IMG/VR virus record: IMGVR_UViG_3300030117_002380
Location: 3,069 to 55,591 of that record
Reading direction: 5' to 3' (one strand)
Source: a virus
Length of the DNA stretch: 52,523 bases
Below are positions 7,107-16,293 of the stretch, in pieces. Position numbers and translations under genes: made by a program. How positions within the stretch are numbered: position 1 is the stretch's first letter; each line of letters begins with the position of its first letter. The notes beneath the pieces are model-generated. The model was not told the DNA's origin and made no database searches. It saw only the letters and a program-made list of their open reading frames with translations.

Positions 7107-8758
7107 TGACAGATACACAAACAGTAATTCAGGCTAGACCAAGATATATTCAAGACATAGATGAAGCCCTTTTAGGTCGTATATTTGGAACCCCAGATGA
7201 ATTTGGTGTTTTAAGTGGTGGCCTAATTGATGACCCAGATCTTTTTCAAATACCAAATTATGTTCAAGCGCAAAGTGGCTTACAAGACGCTGTAGCAGGT
7301 ACTTTCGCAACGCCAGAACAACGTCAGGCGTTTATGGATCGTTATCAAACTTATTTTACAGACGATCAGGGTGTTGCGCGTTATCTACCAGAGGCGGCGG
7401 CTGGATTACAGCAGGGTCTTGGCACAATTGGCACTGCTATCTCTGATTACTTTCCAGACGCAAAAACATATTTACAGGAAGGTAGAGGTGACATTGGCGC
7501 GAAAGATATTTTTGATACAGAATTATCTAAAGCGAGAAGCAAAGCAGATCAGGGCACAGGCACTTTTGATGCTAAAAGTAGAGCAAATGCGTTGCTAGGA
7601 GATGCGCGAAGCGAAATACAAGGTGGTCTTGGGCAGGCATCTAAAGTAGATGTTGAAGAAGGTGGTGAATTTGGTGCTCGTGATGCTTTTAAAAGAGGAA
7701 CACGTCGTGCTCTTCAGCTTGCCGAAGAGGGTTTAGGGCGCTTCGATCCCGTTGCTCGTACACAAGAGTTTATGGACCCGTACAAAGAACAAGTTGTAGA
7801 TGCTGCTCTTAGAAAAATAGATCGTGAAGGCGCAAAAAGGCGTCAAGCTGGAGCGGCAAAAGCTATCGGCGCAGGAGCATTCGGTGGTTCAAGGGCAGGT
7901 GTTCAAGCTGCTGAAACCGAACGTGCCATAGAAGAGACTAGACAAGATACAATTGCAAATCTTATGTCTCAAGGGTATGACAAGGCGCTTGCCAGTGCAA
8001 TGGCTACTGATGAAGCTGCTCGTAAACGGTCGTTACAAGCATCTGGATTAACTGGTGAACTAGGTGCTCGTGGTGCTGGTTTAGAATCAAAAGCTTTTGA
8101 GGATGCCGCAAAACGTGGTCTTGCCGCTACAAGCACTGAGGCTCAATTAAACCAAAAAGCTTTTGAAGATGCTATGCGTAGGCAACTATCGGGCGGCACA
8201 GCTTTAGGAGATATTGGTAGAGCACAGCTTGGCGCAGAGTCAGGGGCTTTTGAAGCTGGCAAAAACCGTATGCTAAAAGCGGCTGATATGTATCGCAGCA
8301 TGGGTCTATCAAGTGCAGAAGCGCAGGCTCGTGCGGCACAAGATGAGAAAAAACGTAGCCTAGAAGCGGGAAGATTAATGGGTGGTTTGGGATCTACCTT
8401 GGGTCAATTAGGTGGCGCACAGGGTAACATAGGTAAAGCCTATGGTGCATTAGCAGGGCAGTCTGCAAACATTGGTCAGGCATATGCAGGCATGGCTCCT
8501 GCGGATCTTGGCTTTATGTATGAGCTTGGCGGCAAAGAGCGTCAATACGGTCAACAGTATGAAGATATGTTGCGTAAAAACCAGTTGCTAACAACGCAAG
8601 AGGCGCTTGCACCTTATAGTTACGCACAAAACTTCCTAACTGGATCGCCATCTGCATCCATATATGGTGAGTTTACATCACAACCATCTAGTGCGCCTAA
8701 TCCGTTCTTATCGGGCGTAGGTGCGTACACTGCTGGTCAAGGCTTTATGCAACAATAG
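7106..8758 (+). CDS. putative ejection (internal virion) protein 1
   Basis: 550 aa, TGATG overlap with the previous gene. Very rich in Ala, Gly, Glu, Gln and Arg from about 140 to 420, predicted as long helices and coiled coil, with a Gly/Tyr/Ala-rich tail. Size, composition and position after the nozzle and before two more large helical proteins resemble the gp7/gp20/gp16 ejection set of P22, whose members leave the capsid ahead of DNA and build a trans-envelope channel. No direct sequence motif proves this. Confidence 0.55.
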   Translation: MTDTQTVIQARPRYIQDIDEALLGRIFGTPDEFGVLSGGLIDDPDLFQIPNYVQAQSGLQDAVAGTFATPEQRQAFMDRYQTYFTDDQGVARYLPEAAAGLQQGLGTIGTAISDYFPDAKTYLQEGRGDIGAKDIFDTELSKARSKADQGTGTFDAKSRANALLGDARSEIQGGLGQASKVDVEEGGEFGARDAFKRGTRRALQLAEEGLGRFDPVARTQEFMDPYKEQVVDAALRKIDREGAKRRQAGAAKAIGAGAFGGSRAGVQAAETERAIEETRQDTIANLMSQGYDKALASAMATDEAARKRSLQASGLTGELGARGAGLESKAFEDAAKRGLAATSTEAQLNQKAFEDAMRRQLSGGTALGDIGRAQLGAESGAFEAGKNRMLKAADMYRSMGLSSAEAQARAAQDEKKRSLEAGRLMGGLGSTLGQLGGAQGNIGKAYGALAGQSANIGQAYAGMAPADLGFMYELGGKERQYGQQYEDMLRKNQLLTTQEALAPYSYAQNFLTGSPSASIYGEFTSQPSSAPNPFLSGVGAYTAGQGFMQQ

Positions 8759-8773
8759 GCGCAGGGATTTATT

Positions 8774-10636
8774 ATGGCTGAAGAGTATAGAGGTCCTTTT
8801 GGGATAACACAAAGACCTAAAAGAAAAATAGGAGAGATAGGTCAAGGTATTCTAGGTGGCATAGAAACTGGTAGTGATTTTCTTCAATATTTTAATTTTC
8901 CTTTCTTTCCCACAAGCACACCTGCGGGTGGACTTCCTAGAGATGTAAGTGATTCTGTTGTTGATTATTTAGAGAGTCCATCTGAGTTTTCTAGGGACGT
9001 AAGTGAAAATCAATTAAAGCCAGAATACAAAGGCATTGATCTTGCAGATATTCCCGGTTCTGGAGTTGGTAGACCTGACTTCGCGCAAAATGCGCTAGAC
9101 GCATTGGGTACTCTTGAAGGTGCTTTTATTGGTGATCCGTCAATCCCACTTGACGCACCATCAAAAACAAAACCGATTACAGGTCCGGGTTTTGAGGGTC
9201 TTGGGCCACAAGACATTACAGCTTTGGAAGAAATAAAAAAAATAAACGAAAAAAGAAAAAAAGAAAAAGAAAAAGCAAAAACAGCTACAACTGCTATAGC
9301 AAATTTAAGTCAACAGTTTGCTGAAGATGAAATGGGTCGCGGCACAAGTCAGGCTACTATTGAAGATGCTTTTATAGCAGGTATGGATGATTTTCTTGAA
9401 ACTGTTCGAGGCGCTAAACCTGACACAAAAACAAAAGATCTTGAAAAATATAAAAAAGAATTTGCAGATGCCACAGGCATAGACATTAGTGGTAAAGTAG
9501 ATAAGAGCCATGCTTTAATGACATTTGGTTTGGCGCTTATGCAAAACAAAGCTGGTAAAGGCTTCAATGTTGGTAAGATGTTAAGTGCTGTTGGTAAAGC
9601 TGGTGAAACCGCTTTGCCTGCTCTTGAAAAAGCGCGTGAAAAAGCTCGTGCTGGTGCAGCAGCGGCTGGTAAGTATGCTTTAACAGCAAGAGCCGCAGAT
9701 CAGGCCACTGATGCCGCTAATTTAGAAAAATCTTTAGCGCGTGAAAAATATTGGGTTTATGAAAAAGGCGCTAAAGGAGCGGAATTTGAAAAGTTTGATA
9801 AAGGAGAGTTTATAGACGTAAGTAAATATGAACTTAATGAGTTGTTAAATAATCCTGATTTTGACAAAAATTATGAGTTTATTGATGCTAAAGATCGTTT
9901 CGATGTTTTAGCAAAACGTGCAGAGGGTTTAGATTTAGGTGATGAATGGGGCAGTGATTATAAAGCTATTTCTTTAATTGGCGGTGATCCAAAGGATATT
10001 GCACCAGCACTTCAAGTTTTAGGAGTTTCTGCTGATCCAAATTTTAAAGGAAAAACATCTACTCCATTTAAGCTTGGAGAGCCTGAGGAAGATGTTATAA
10101 ATAGATTTATTGGATACCAAAACGATATTACTAAAGATTCAAAAATGTTTGGTGAATTGATAAGCTTTATTGACAAGGGTGGTGTAAGTATTCCTGCTCA
10201 AGTCGTATCAAATATTCAACAGCTTGGTCGTTCTTTGGGTTTTAATGCGGGTGAAGCTACAGATACAGCATCTGCAAAAAGATTGTTGCAAAATATTGCA
10301 ATAGACGAAGCTACTCGTATTTTACAAGAATCTGGTAAAACTCTATCAGATGCAGATAGAGCACTTGTACGAGATCGTGTGAGTAAAATTAATTTTACGC
10401 TTGCGGGAAGTGATCCAGCAACTATAAAAAATCAGCTACAGGACATATATGATCTTGTTGTTGTAAAGGCCCAAAAAAATTTAGACACTGCTGTTTCTGA
10501 ATTGCAAAATAAATTTGGTGTAACTATTTCTCCTAATACAGATAATTTTATTCCTACGGAGAATGAACTTAAAATTATAAATCAAAATAGAAAAAGACGA
10601 GGCCAAAAACCTTTAACAATGGGTGATTTTACATGA
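8774..10636 (+). CDS. putative ejection (internal virion) protein 2
   Basis: 620 aa. After a Pro/Gly N-terminus there is a strongly charged K/E helix (about 150-175), a hydrophobic/Ala-rich stretch near 250-310 (A-L-M-Q-N-K-A-G-K-G-F-N-V-G-K-M) and a long soluble helical C-terminal half. The stop overlaps the next start by 4 bases, so the two proteins are likely co-translated. Ejection role inferred from context. Confidence 0.5.
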   Translation: MAEEYRGPFGITQRPKRKIGEIGQGILGGIETGSDFLQYFNFPFFPTSTPAGGLPRDVSDSVVDYLESPSEFSRDVSENQLKPEYKGIDLADIPGSGVGRPDFAQNALDALGTLEGAFIGDPSIPLDAPSKTKPITGPGFEGLGPQDITALEEIKKINEKRKKEKEKAKTATTAIANLSQQFAEDEMGRGTSQATIEDAFIAGMDDFLETVRGAKPDTKTKDLEKYKKEFADATGIDISGKVDKSHALMTFGLALMQNKAGKGFNVGKMLSAVGKAGETALPALEKAREKARAGAAAAGKYALTARAADQATDAANLEKSLAREKYWVYEKGAKGAEFEKFDKGEFIDVSKYELNELLNNPDFDKNYEFIDAKDRFDVLAKRAEGLDLGDEWGSDYKAISLIGGDPKDIAPALQVLGVSADPNFKGKTSTPFKLGEPEEDVINRFIGYQNDITKDSKMFGELISFIDKGGVSIPAQVVSNIQQLGRSLGFNAGEATDTASAKRLLQNIAIDEATRILQESGKTLSDADRALVRDRVSKINFTLAGSDPATIKNQLQDIYDLVVVKAQKNLDTAVSELQNKFGVTISPNTDNFIPTENELKIINQNRKRRGQKPLTMGDFT

Positions 10637-13600
10637 CTCCTCAACAAGAGTTACAGTTAATTCGTGCTTTAGATGATGGTAACTTGTCTCCTGTAGATGA
10701 ATTAAAAATTGTAAGAGCACTTGAATCTGGTGACGCCCAAAGTGTTTTAGGAAAGTCACAAAGTTCTTTGGGCATGGAAAGAGCTAAATCTTTTGAAGAG
10801 ATATTGGCAGAATCTTCTAAAAGAGATGAAAATTTTGATTATACAACTGGCGCTAAAGGTGGGTTACGAACAAAACTTTCTTTTATGGAAACTGATGAAG
10901 AGAAAGAAAATTTACTTCAAAGCATAGTTGGCGTTGAGGGATATACAAAAGATCGAGGCGGCAATCTTGCCTTAACGCCAAAAGGTCAAAGTAAATTAGG
11001 CTACGATGTAATTGATAAAAACCTCGTTATTGAAGAAGAAGGATTTCGATTAGGCCGTGATTTAGCAGATGTTGCTGGCCTTGCTCCAGAAACAATTGGC
11101 TCTGTTATTGGCGGTATTCTTGGTGCGCCCGGATTGGTTACAGGAGCCTTGGGCGCAGGCGCTGGTGCAGCAGTAGGTCAAACTGTTGAAGAGGGTATTG
11201 AAGGCTTACTTGGTCTTCAAAAGCAAACTGCTGGTGAAGTAGCAACAGATGTAGCAAAAGAAGCAGCTATAGCTGGTGCTATTGATTTCGCAACCGTGGG
11301 TACATTTAAAGCACTTCGCGGTGCTGTAAACATGGCTGGTAAAGGCGCGAGTGCGGCTGCTCGTGCTACAGGTCAAGCGGAAGTAGAGCTTGGTCAAGAA
11401 GGCGCTGAAAGAGCTTTACGTCTTTTAGATGAAGGTGCGTTGCCTAGTTATGAGGCTGCTGGTATGCCTGCTGCTTTATCACGAATGTCTCAAATCGCAG
11501 AAGCTATAGGTGGTAAAGAAAAACGTGCTGTTAAAAATGTTATGTTTGCCATTGATAAAAAGAAAAAATTATTAGACGAATATGGCGCTGCAAATGTGGA
11601 CGAACTTTCTAGTATTATCGGTAGATCTGCACCTGCAAAAGCAGATGAACTTTCTAACGCTTTAAAAAATGCACAAAAAGCTCACATGAACGCTATAGAT
11701 GAAAGTGTTAGCTTATTAACTCAATCTACTCGTAAAGGAGGTGAGATTGATGACTTTGTATTAAAAACACTTACTGATAATTATGAAAACTTTATTAAAG
11801 GCGCTGATGGAGAGTGGAAAGCTATTGATGAAACTTTAAGTCAAGTTCGTGGTACGGTAAAAATAAACGGTGAAATGGTAGAGGCTACAGGCGGTGAGCT
11901 TCCTATCTTTGATATAGGTGCATTTAAAACTCGATTTGACGATGTAATTAATACGGAATATGGCGGAGCAAAAGGATTGCCGCCTGAAGAGTTTACTGAA
12001 GTTGGCGGACTTATTGGGCAATTAACAAATTTAGGGCCGAAAAAAGGATTTACCTCTTTTAACGGCATGAAAAATCTTCGTAAAAAAATTCAAGATACAT
12101 TAATGGACCCAAGGTTAGGAACTGGTGACACTACGGCTAGGCGTTTGTTAAGTGACGTGCGAGATCGAATTGACAATATGATGTATGGCAAAACAGACAT
12201 AACATTTACTGGTGTTGGTAGAGGTAACGCTCCAAAAATAAAACAAGCTATGAAGCAATTAGAAAATGCTCGTGCTTCATATAACAAAGAAATTGGCCTT
12301 TATAGATCATTAGAGAGGTTAAATATTTTAAGAAATGTTGGAGAAGCTGGTAAAGATGTTAAACTAGTTGTTGGTCGGTATTTTGATGACATTATAAAAA
12401 CGCCAGATCGCATAAATGCCGTTCTTGATGCTGCAAAGGGTCAAAGAAAAGAGGTGCGTCAAGCTTTAGCTCAAAGATATATTGATGATGCTTTGTTTGC
12501 CGCCAACAAGGATTTTTCTGACCCAAACAAATTTAACGGTGTTCTTTTTAACAGCAAAATAAAAAGTTTAGGGAAATCTGGAAAAGCTATTTTTGGTGAT
12601 GATTGGGGTGAAGTTCAAAACTTAGCACGATCTTTGTCTTATGGTGGTATGAAAAGAATAGATGATGATATTTTAGAAAGAGTAATCGCACAAAATCCAT
12701 CTGATAATATTGTTACAACTCTTAAAAGCATTAAGGACGCTCAAGTTGGTCTTGATGAAGCCATGTCAACGAAAGTTCTTCGTGATTTAACTGAAGGTAA
12801 ACTAGACCCAGAGGAAGCTGCCACCGTTATCTCTAGCCCCAAAACAACACGATCTCAAATGAATAGAATTATGAAGTTTTTTGAGAATGATGTAAAATCT
12901 CAAGATACCATAAGACGAACAATTGTTAATGATATTCTTGGATCTGTAGATGAAGAAATATTTGTTAATGAAAAAGCTGCTTCTTCTTTAAAAAATGCAA
13001 TTAATTCATATCAACCTAAAATGTTAGAAAAAGTTTTGGGTAAACAAACACTTACAGATATGAACCAATTGGCTGATGATTTAATATTTTTACGCGACAC
13101 AGGTAGAAGAGGAGCGGGTTCTCTTGCTGCTGACGCTATAAGAACCGGGGTAATAACTGCACCAATTAAAAACGCAAGTAAATTAGCTAGATTTAAAGTG
13201 TTGGATTATATGTTCAATAATCCTTCTACCATGCGCCGTGCTTTAGAATTAAAAACTGGAAGAACAACACCAGAAGCCGCAGCGCAAAGTTGGTCACAAG
13301 CAATTAATGAAGCAACCGAGCAGGTTACAGGTGAAGGCGCTTCTCTAACCGAGCGCGCTGCTGGCGTTGGTCAAGGAGTTGGGAGAACTTTAGGTGCAAT
13401 TAATCGCGGTCAAACAGCAAGTCGTCAGGCTCTTGGTCAACTTTTGACAAGCCCACAAGGAACGCAGATTGATGTACCACAAATAAATGAAATCCCAATT
13501 CCAGAGGTGCAACAACCTATCTCTATTGATGACATTTCAATTCAAAGAACAGTTGACCCGACTGCTGCAAACAGACAGGCCAACTTGCGTCAACGCGCAA

Positions 13601-13662
13601 AAGAAAACCCAGCAGTGGCAGCGACACTACTGGGTGGTCTAGGAAGTGCTGGCTTGCTCTAA
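10633..13662 (+). CDS. putative ejection (internal virion) protein 3, 1009 aa
   Basis: The largest complete gene in the window. A Gly/Ala-rich hydrophobic segment at about residues 155-185 (repeated G-G-I-L-G-A-P, G-A-G-A-G-A-A) could cross a membrane. The rest is helical with many K/E repeats, and the C-terminal ~70 residues are Gln/Pro-rich. One large protein with a single hydrophobic zone is the pattern of P22 gp16/T7 gp16-like injected proteins. No lytic transglycosylase or peptidase motif was recognised. The final 4 bases are antisense to the end of the next gene. Confidence 0.5.
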   Translation: MTPQQELQLIRALDDGNLSPVDELKIVRALESGDAQSVLGKSQSSLGMERAKSFEEILAESSKRDENFDYTTGAKGGLRTKLSFMETDEEKENLLQSIVGVEGYTKDRGGNLALTPKGQSKLGYDVIDKNLVIEEEGFRLGRDLADVAGLAPETIGSVIGGILGAPGLVTGALGAGAGAAVGQTVEEGIEGLLGLQKQTAGEVATDVAKEAAIAGAIDFATVGTFKALRGAVNMAGKGASAAARATGQAEVELGQEGAERALRLLDEGALPSYEAAGMPAALSRMSQIAEAIGGKEKRAVKNVMFAIDKKKKLLDEYGAANVDELSSIIGRSAPAKADELSNALKNAQKAHMNAIDESVSLLTQSTRKGGEIDDFVLKTLTDNYENFIKGADGEWKAIDETLSQVRGTVKINGEMVEATGGELPIFDIGAFKTRFDDVINTEYGGAKGLPPEEFTEVGGLIGQLTNLGPKKGFTSFNGMKNLRKKIQDTLMDPRLGTGDTTARRLLSDVRDRIDNMMYGKTDITFTGVGRGNAPKIKQAMKQLENARASYNKEIGLYRSLERLNILRNVGEAGKDVKLVVGRYFDDIIKTPDRINAVLDAAKGQRKEVRQALAQRYIDDALFAANKDFSDPNKFNGVLFNSKIKSLGKSGKAIFGDDWGEVQNLARSLSYGGMKRIDDDILERVIAQNPSDNIVTTLKSIKDAQVGLDEAMSTKVLRDLTEGKLDPEEAATVISSPKTTRSQMNRIMKFFENDVKSQDTIRRTIVNDILGSVDEEIFVNEKAASSLKNAINSYQPKMLEKVLGKQTLTDMNQLADDLIFLRDTGRRGAGSLAADAIRTGVITAPIKNASKLARFKVLDYMFNNPSTMRRALELKTGRTTPEAAAQSWSQAINEATEQVTGEGASLTERAAGVGQGVGRTLGAINRGQTASRQALGQLLTSPQGTQIDVPQINEIPIPEVQQPISIDDISIQRTVDPTAANRQANLRQRAKENPAVAATLLGGLGSAGLL

Positions 13663-13874
13663 TCTTCTAATACGGCAGATAACCCACCAAGATTAGCTGC
13701 TCTAGGTGGTGGAGTTGATGGTCTGTTTCTCGCAATGATTTCTTCATAAGCGTCATCAATCATACGAGAAAGTTGTCTGCCAATCGCACGATCCTCTTTA
13801 TCAGCAATATAAAGTAATTTATCGTAAGCATCTATTGAAACTCCGACTGATTTGTATTTAATTGGATTTGGCAT
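13659..13874 (-). CDS. ribbon-helix-helix DNA-binding protein
   Basis: 71 aa. A short strand V-G-V-S-I-D (11-16) followed by two helices (about 17-30 and 33-48, A-I-G-R-Q-L-S-R-M-I-D-D-A) fits the Arc/CopG ribbon-helix-helix fold, with a Pro-rich tail. It is the only minus-strand gene before 21.9 kb and its start lies 18 bases from the divergent replication gene at 13893. An autorepressor controlling the replication module is a reasonable inference. Confidence 0.65.
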   Translation of the reverse strand: MPNPIKYKSVGVSIDAYDKLLYIADKEDRAIGRQLSRMIDDAYEEIIARNRPSTPPPRAANLGGLSAVLED

Positions 13875-13892
13875 GGAGGTTCTTTCCCATAT

Positions 13893-14264
13893 ATGACGTT
13901 TACAACACTATATAATCCCAAGAGGCGTGGGTCAAGACCCAAGTACGGCAACAAGAAAGTTATAGTGGATGGTATCAAGTTCGATTCTAAGTGGGAATCT
14001 GAACGGTATCTTTATCTTAAATCTCTTGAACGCGCTGGAACGGTAAAGAATTTACAATTACAGGTTAGATTTCCTTTGATCGTAAACAACGAAAAAATTT
14101 GCACTTACATCTCTGACTTTCAATATGACAAGCAAAACCATGAGGGTGACTGGTTCAGTATTATTGAAGATGCTAAGGGAATCGAGACTCCAGAGTTTAA
14201 ATTAAAAAAGAAGTTAATGAAAGCCTGTCTAGGGATTGAGATATATTTATCTAAAAAAAAGTGA
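13893..14264 (+). CDS. DUF1064 family PD-(D/E)XK nuclease-like protein
   Basis: 123 aa. K-Y-G-N-K-K (17-22), D-G-I-K-F-D-S (26-32), Glu35, Asp75 (Y-I-S-D-F) and E-D-A-K (92-95) reproduce the conserved positions of DUF1064 (PF06356), a phage family with a restriction-endonuclease-like core. It may act as a Holliday-junction or other structure-specific endonuclease. First gene of the rightward replication module; its ribosome binding site is weak. Confidence 0.75.
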   Translation: MTFTTLYNPKRRGSRPKYGNKKVIVDGIKFDSKWESERYLYLKSLERAGTVKNLQLQVRFPLIVNNEKICTYISDFQYDKQNHEGDWFSIIEDAKGIETPEFKLKKKLMKACLGIEIYLSKKK

Positions 14265-14293
14265 TTGACATGTCCCAACTGTATTGCTAAGTC
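14265..14293 (+). promoter_or_regulatory. promoter of the recombination module
   Basis: TTGACA (14265-14270), 17 bases, then TAAGTC (14288-14293). The spacer holds GTCCCAACTGTA (14272-14283), identical to 12 bases at the late promoter near 30784. TGGGAT (14295-14300) and CTAG (14302-14305) follow the -10. The gene start is at 14325. The -35 is perfect and the -10 weak, suggesting an activated or repressed promoter. Confidence 0.55.
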
Positions 14294-14324
14294 ATGGGAT
14301 ACTAGCAAATTGAAGGACATTATC

Positions 14325-14723
14325 ATGAATACTCGTGAGCTATTTGAGCGCAGGTCTGAATTGCGCTTGGTCTTGTCAGGTATCAAGGCTGAACTTAAAG
14401 ACATAGATGAACAAATCTATGACACATTCTTTCAACAATCATGCGATGCGTTACGCGCAGATGGTAAGGACTTTGGAACTGCACACATTATTGCAGGCAA
14501 TCGTAAATACAAAGCCACGGTGCGTAAGAAAGTAACGTGGGATCAAGTGGAGCTTGGTCGAGTTTTGGAAGAAATAGATGCAGATGATGCACGTCATTAC
14601 GGCAAACTTACATTGGCTGTAGAAGAACGCAAATACAATGCCGCTCCTCCTGCGATGAAATCTTTATTAGAAACATGCCGCACAGTTGAAGTAGGTGGAT
14701 TTACAATTGAGGAGGAAGAGTGA
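14325..14723 (+). CDS. hypothetical protein upstream of Sak4-like ATPase
   Basis: 132 aa. ATG at 14325 chosen because AAGGA (14313-14317) is 7 bases upstream and a promoter covers the alternative TTG at 14265. N-terminal half is a charged helix (coiled-coil-like), the rest soluble mixed alpha/beta ending in I-E-E-E-E. Acidic ends are common in proteins that contact SSB or recombinases. TGATG overlap with the next gene. Likely a partner in recombination; family not recognised. Confidence 0.6.
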   Translation: MNTRELFERRSELRLVLSGIKAELKDIDEQIYDTFFQQSCDALRADGKDFGTAHIIAGNRKYKATVRKKVTWDQVELGRVLEEIDADDARHYGKLTLAVEERKYNAAPPAMKSLLETCRTVEVGGFTIEEEE

Positions 14724-15592
14724 TGGCACTTCAAATTATTTCAGCCGATGAACGGCTTAACGAAAAGAAAGGCCACAAGATCGTGGTCTGTGGTCCAAGC
14801 GGTGTGGGTAAAACCACACTCGCACGAACTCTCAATCCACAAACGACTTTGTTTATGGACCTTGAGGCAGGTGACGTGGCTATCGAAAATTTTCCGATTG
14901 ATGTCATTCGGCCTCAAACATGGGTGGAATGTCGTGACTTGGCTTGCTTTCTTGGCGGTGCAAATCCTGCACTTAGCGAGGATCAACCTTATAGCCAAGC
15001 GCATTACGATTATGTTGCTACCATGTTCGGAGACAGCGCAGAGGTATGGCAGAAGTACGATACTCTTTTTGTAGACTCAATTACTGTAGCAGGTCGTTTG
15101 TGCTTTCAGTGGTGCTTACAACAGCCAGAAGCACGGTCTGATCGCTCTGGTAAGCTGGATACACGCGCAGCTTACGGATTGCATGGTAGGGAAATGATGG
15201 GATGGCTTACGCACATTCAACATATTCGTGAAAAGAATGTCATCTTTGTCGGTATCCTTGATGAAGTCACAGATGAATATGGGCGCAAAAATTATGCGCT
15301 TCAAATTGAAGGCAGCAAGACGGGGCGCGAATTGCCCGGAATTGTTGATGAAATGATCACGATGGCAATTATGACAGGTGATCATGGTCAATATCGTGCA
15401 TTTGTGTGCCAACCTCTGAACGAGTGGGGCTATCCCGCAAAAGATCGGTCAGGTTGCTTGGACACATTAGAAGAGCCGCATCTTGGTAAGCTTATGGAAA
15501 AGATGAACGGCAAAAATCCTGTGGTTGACAAGGGGCTTACATTTGTCGATCCTAACTCTCAAACATCTAGCGAAGAGGTTCAAAATGCTTAA
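14723..15592 (+). CDS. RecA-like ATPase, Sak4/AAA_24 recombinase
   Basis: 289 aa. Walker A G-P-S-G-V-G-K-T-T at residues 24-32, an acidic strand F-M-D-L-E-A-G near 44-50, and Walker B L-F-V-D-S at 115-119. This is the RecA-core AAA_24 group that includes Sak4 single-strand-annealing recombinases of phages. GGAGG (14711-14715) lies 7 bases before the ATG. It is followed immediately by an SSB-like gene, the usual Sak4 arrangement. It would promote annealing or strand exchange during phage replication. Confidence 0.75.
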   Translation: MALQIISADERLNEKKGHKIVVCGPSGVGKTTLARTLNPQTTLFMDLEAGDVAIENFPIDVIRPQTWVECRDLACFLGGANPALSEDQPYSQAHYDYVATMFGDSAEVWQKYDTLFVDSITVAGRLCFQWCLQQPEARSDRSGKLDTRAAYGLHGREMMGWLTHIQHIREKNVIFVGILDEVTDEYGRKNYALQIEGSKTGRELPGIVDEMITMAIMTGDHGQYRAFVCQPLNEWGYPAKDRSGCLDTLEEPHLGKLMEKMNGKNPVVDKGLTFVDPNSQTSSEEVQNA

Positions 15593-16202
15593 TCTTAACA
15601 ACGTACCAGCAGATCAAAAAAATCAAAGAAGTGAGTTTTCTTTGATCCCCAAAGGCACAGTGGTTCGTGCCGTAATGATCGTCAAGCAAGGAGATTTAGA
15701 AATCCCTGAGTTTGGCACAGGGGCTTGGTTTAAAAGATCTCAAAACACAAGTGCAAAGTGGATGGAGATCGAATACACAATCATTGGTGGCGAGTATGAT
15801 CGCCGCAAGTTTTGGGATCGTATTTTTGTTGATGGTGACAAGATCGGTCCTAGTGGTATGCCGCAAGCAAAAGAGATTGGGTTACGGACCTTAAAATCTC
15901 TTGTCGAAAGTGCGCGTAATATTGATCCTGCGGACATGTCGCCGCAAGCACAACAATCTCGTAATATCACAGGTATGATGGACTTGAATGGCATGGAAAT
16001 TTGTGCAAAGATTGGTATTAAGAAAGGCAACAATGGTTATGCAGATCAGAATAGTCTGATGGCAGCATTAGCGCCTAACAGCAAAGAATACCTTGCGTCC
16101 GCACAGGCTCCCGTTATGCAGACCCCTGCATCGGTGATCCAACCAAACCCAACGCCTCCACCACAGGCCAACGGTGCGGTTCCAGCATGGGCGCAGCGCT
16201 AA
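15585..16202 (+). CDS. SSB-like partner of the recombinase
   Basis: 205 aa, starting at ATG 15585 with AGAGG just upstream and overlapping the ATPase by 8 bases. The first ~150 residues look like an OB-type beta domain (F-S-L-I-P-K-G-T, W-M-E-I-E-Y-T-I, R-R-K-F-W-D-R). This is the pattern of phage DUF669-like proteins that bind single-stranded DNA. The tail is Pro/Gln-rich and disordered but lacks the acidic tip of bacterial SSB. Role inferred from fold pattern and neighbours. Confidence 0.6.
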   Translation: MLNLNNVPADQKNQRSEFSLIPKGTVVRAVMIVKQGDLEIPEFGTGAWFKRSQNTSAKWMEIEYTIIGGEYDRRKFWDRIFVDGDKIGPSGMPQAKEIGLRTLKSLVESARNIDPADMSPQAQQSRNITGMMDLNGMEICAKIGIKKGNNGYADQNSLMAALAPNSKEYLASAQAPVMQTPASVIQPNPTPPPQANGAVPAWAQR

Positions 16203-16242
16203 TCTAGTGGCAAAGGCTTTCCTAGCCTGCTAGAACTCTGAT

Positions 16243-16270
16243 TGGGGGGCAGAGTGCCGCATACCCCCCA
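16243..16270 (+). other. GC hairpin between recombination and helicase genes
   Basis: TGGGGGG (16243-16249) and CCCCCCA (16264-16270) form a perfect 7-base-pair stem around a 14-base loop. There is no T-tract, so this may be an RNA-stabilising or attenuating structure rather than a terminator. The remaining bases of the 91-base gap hold three CTAG tetramers and no clear promoter. Confidence 0.45.
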
Positions 16271-16293
16271 CCATCTAGCTTATAGGTATTCCC

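Noticed and set aside
16204-16278. CTAG tetramers as further promoters in the gap before the helicase
   Set aside because: No -10 at the expected distance; occurrences probably incidental.
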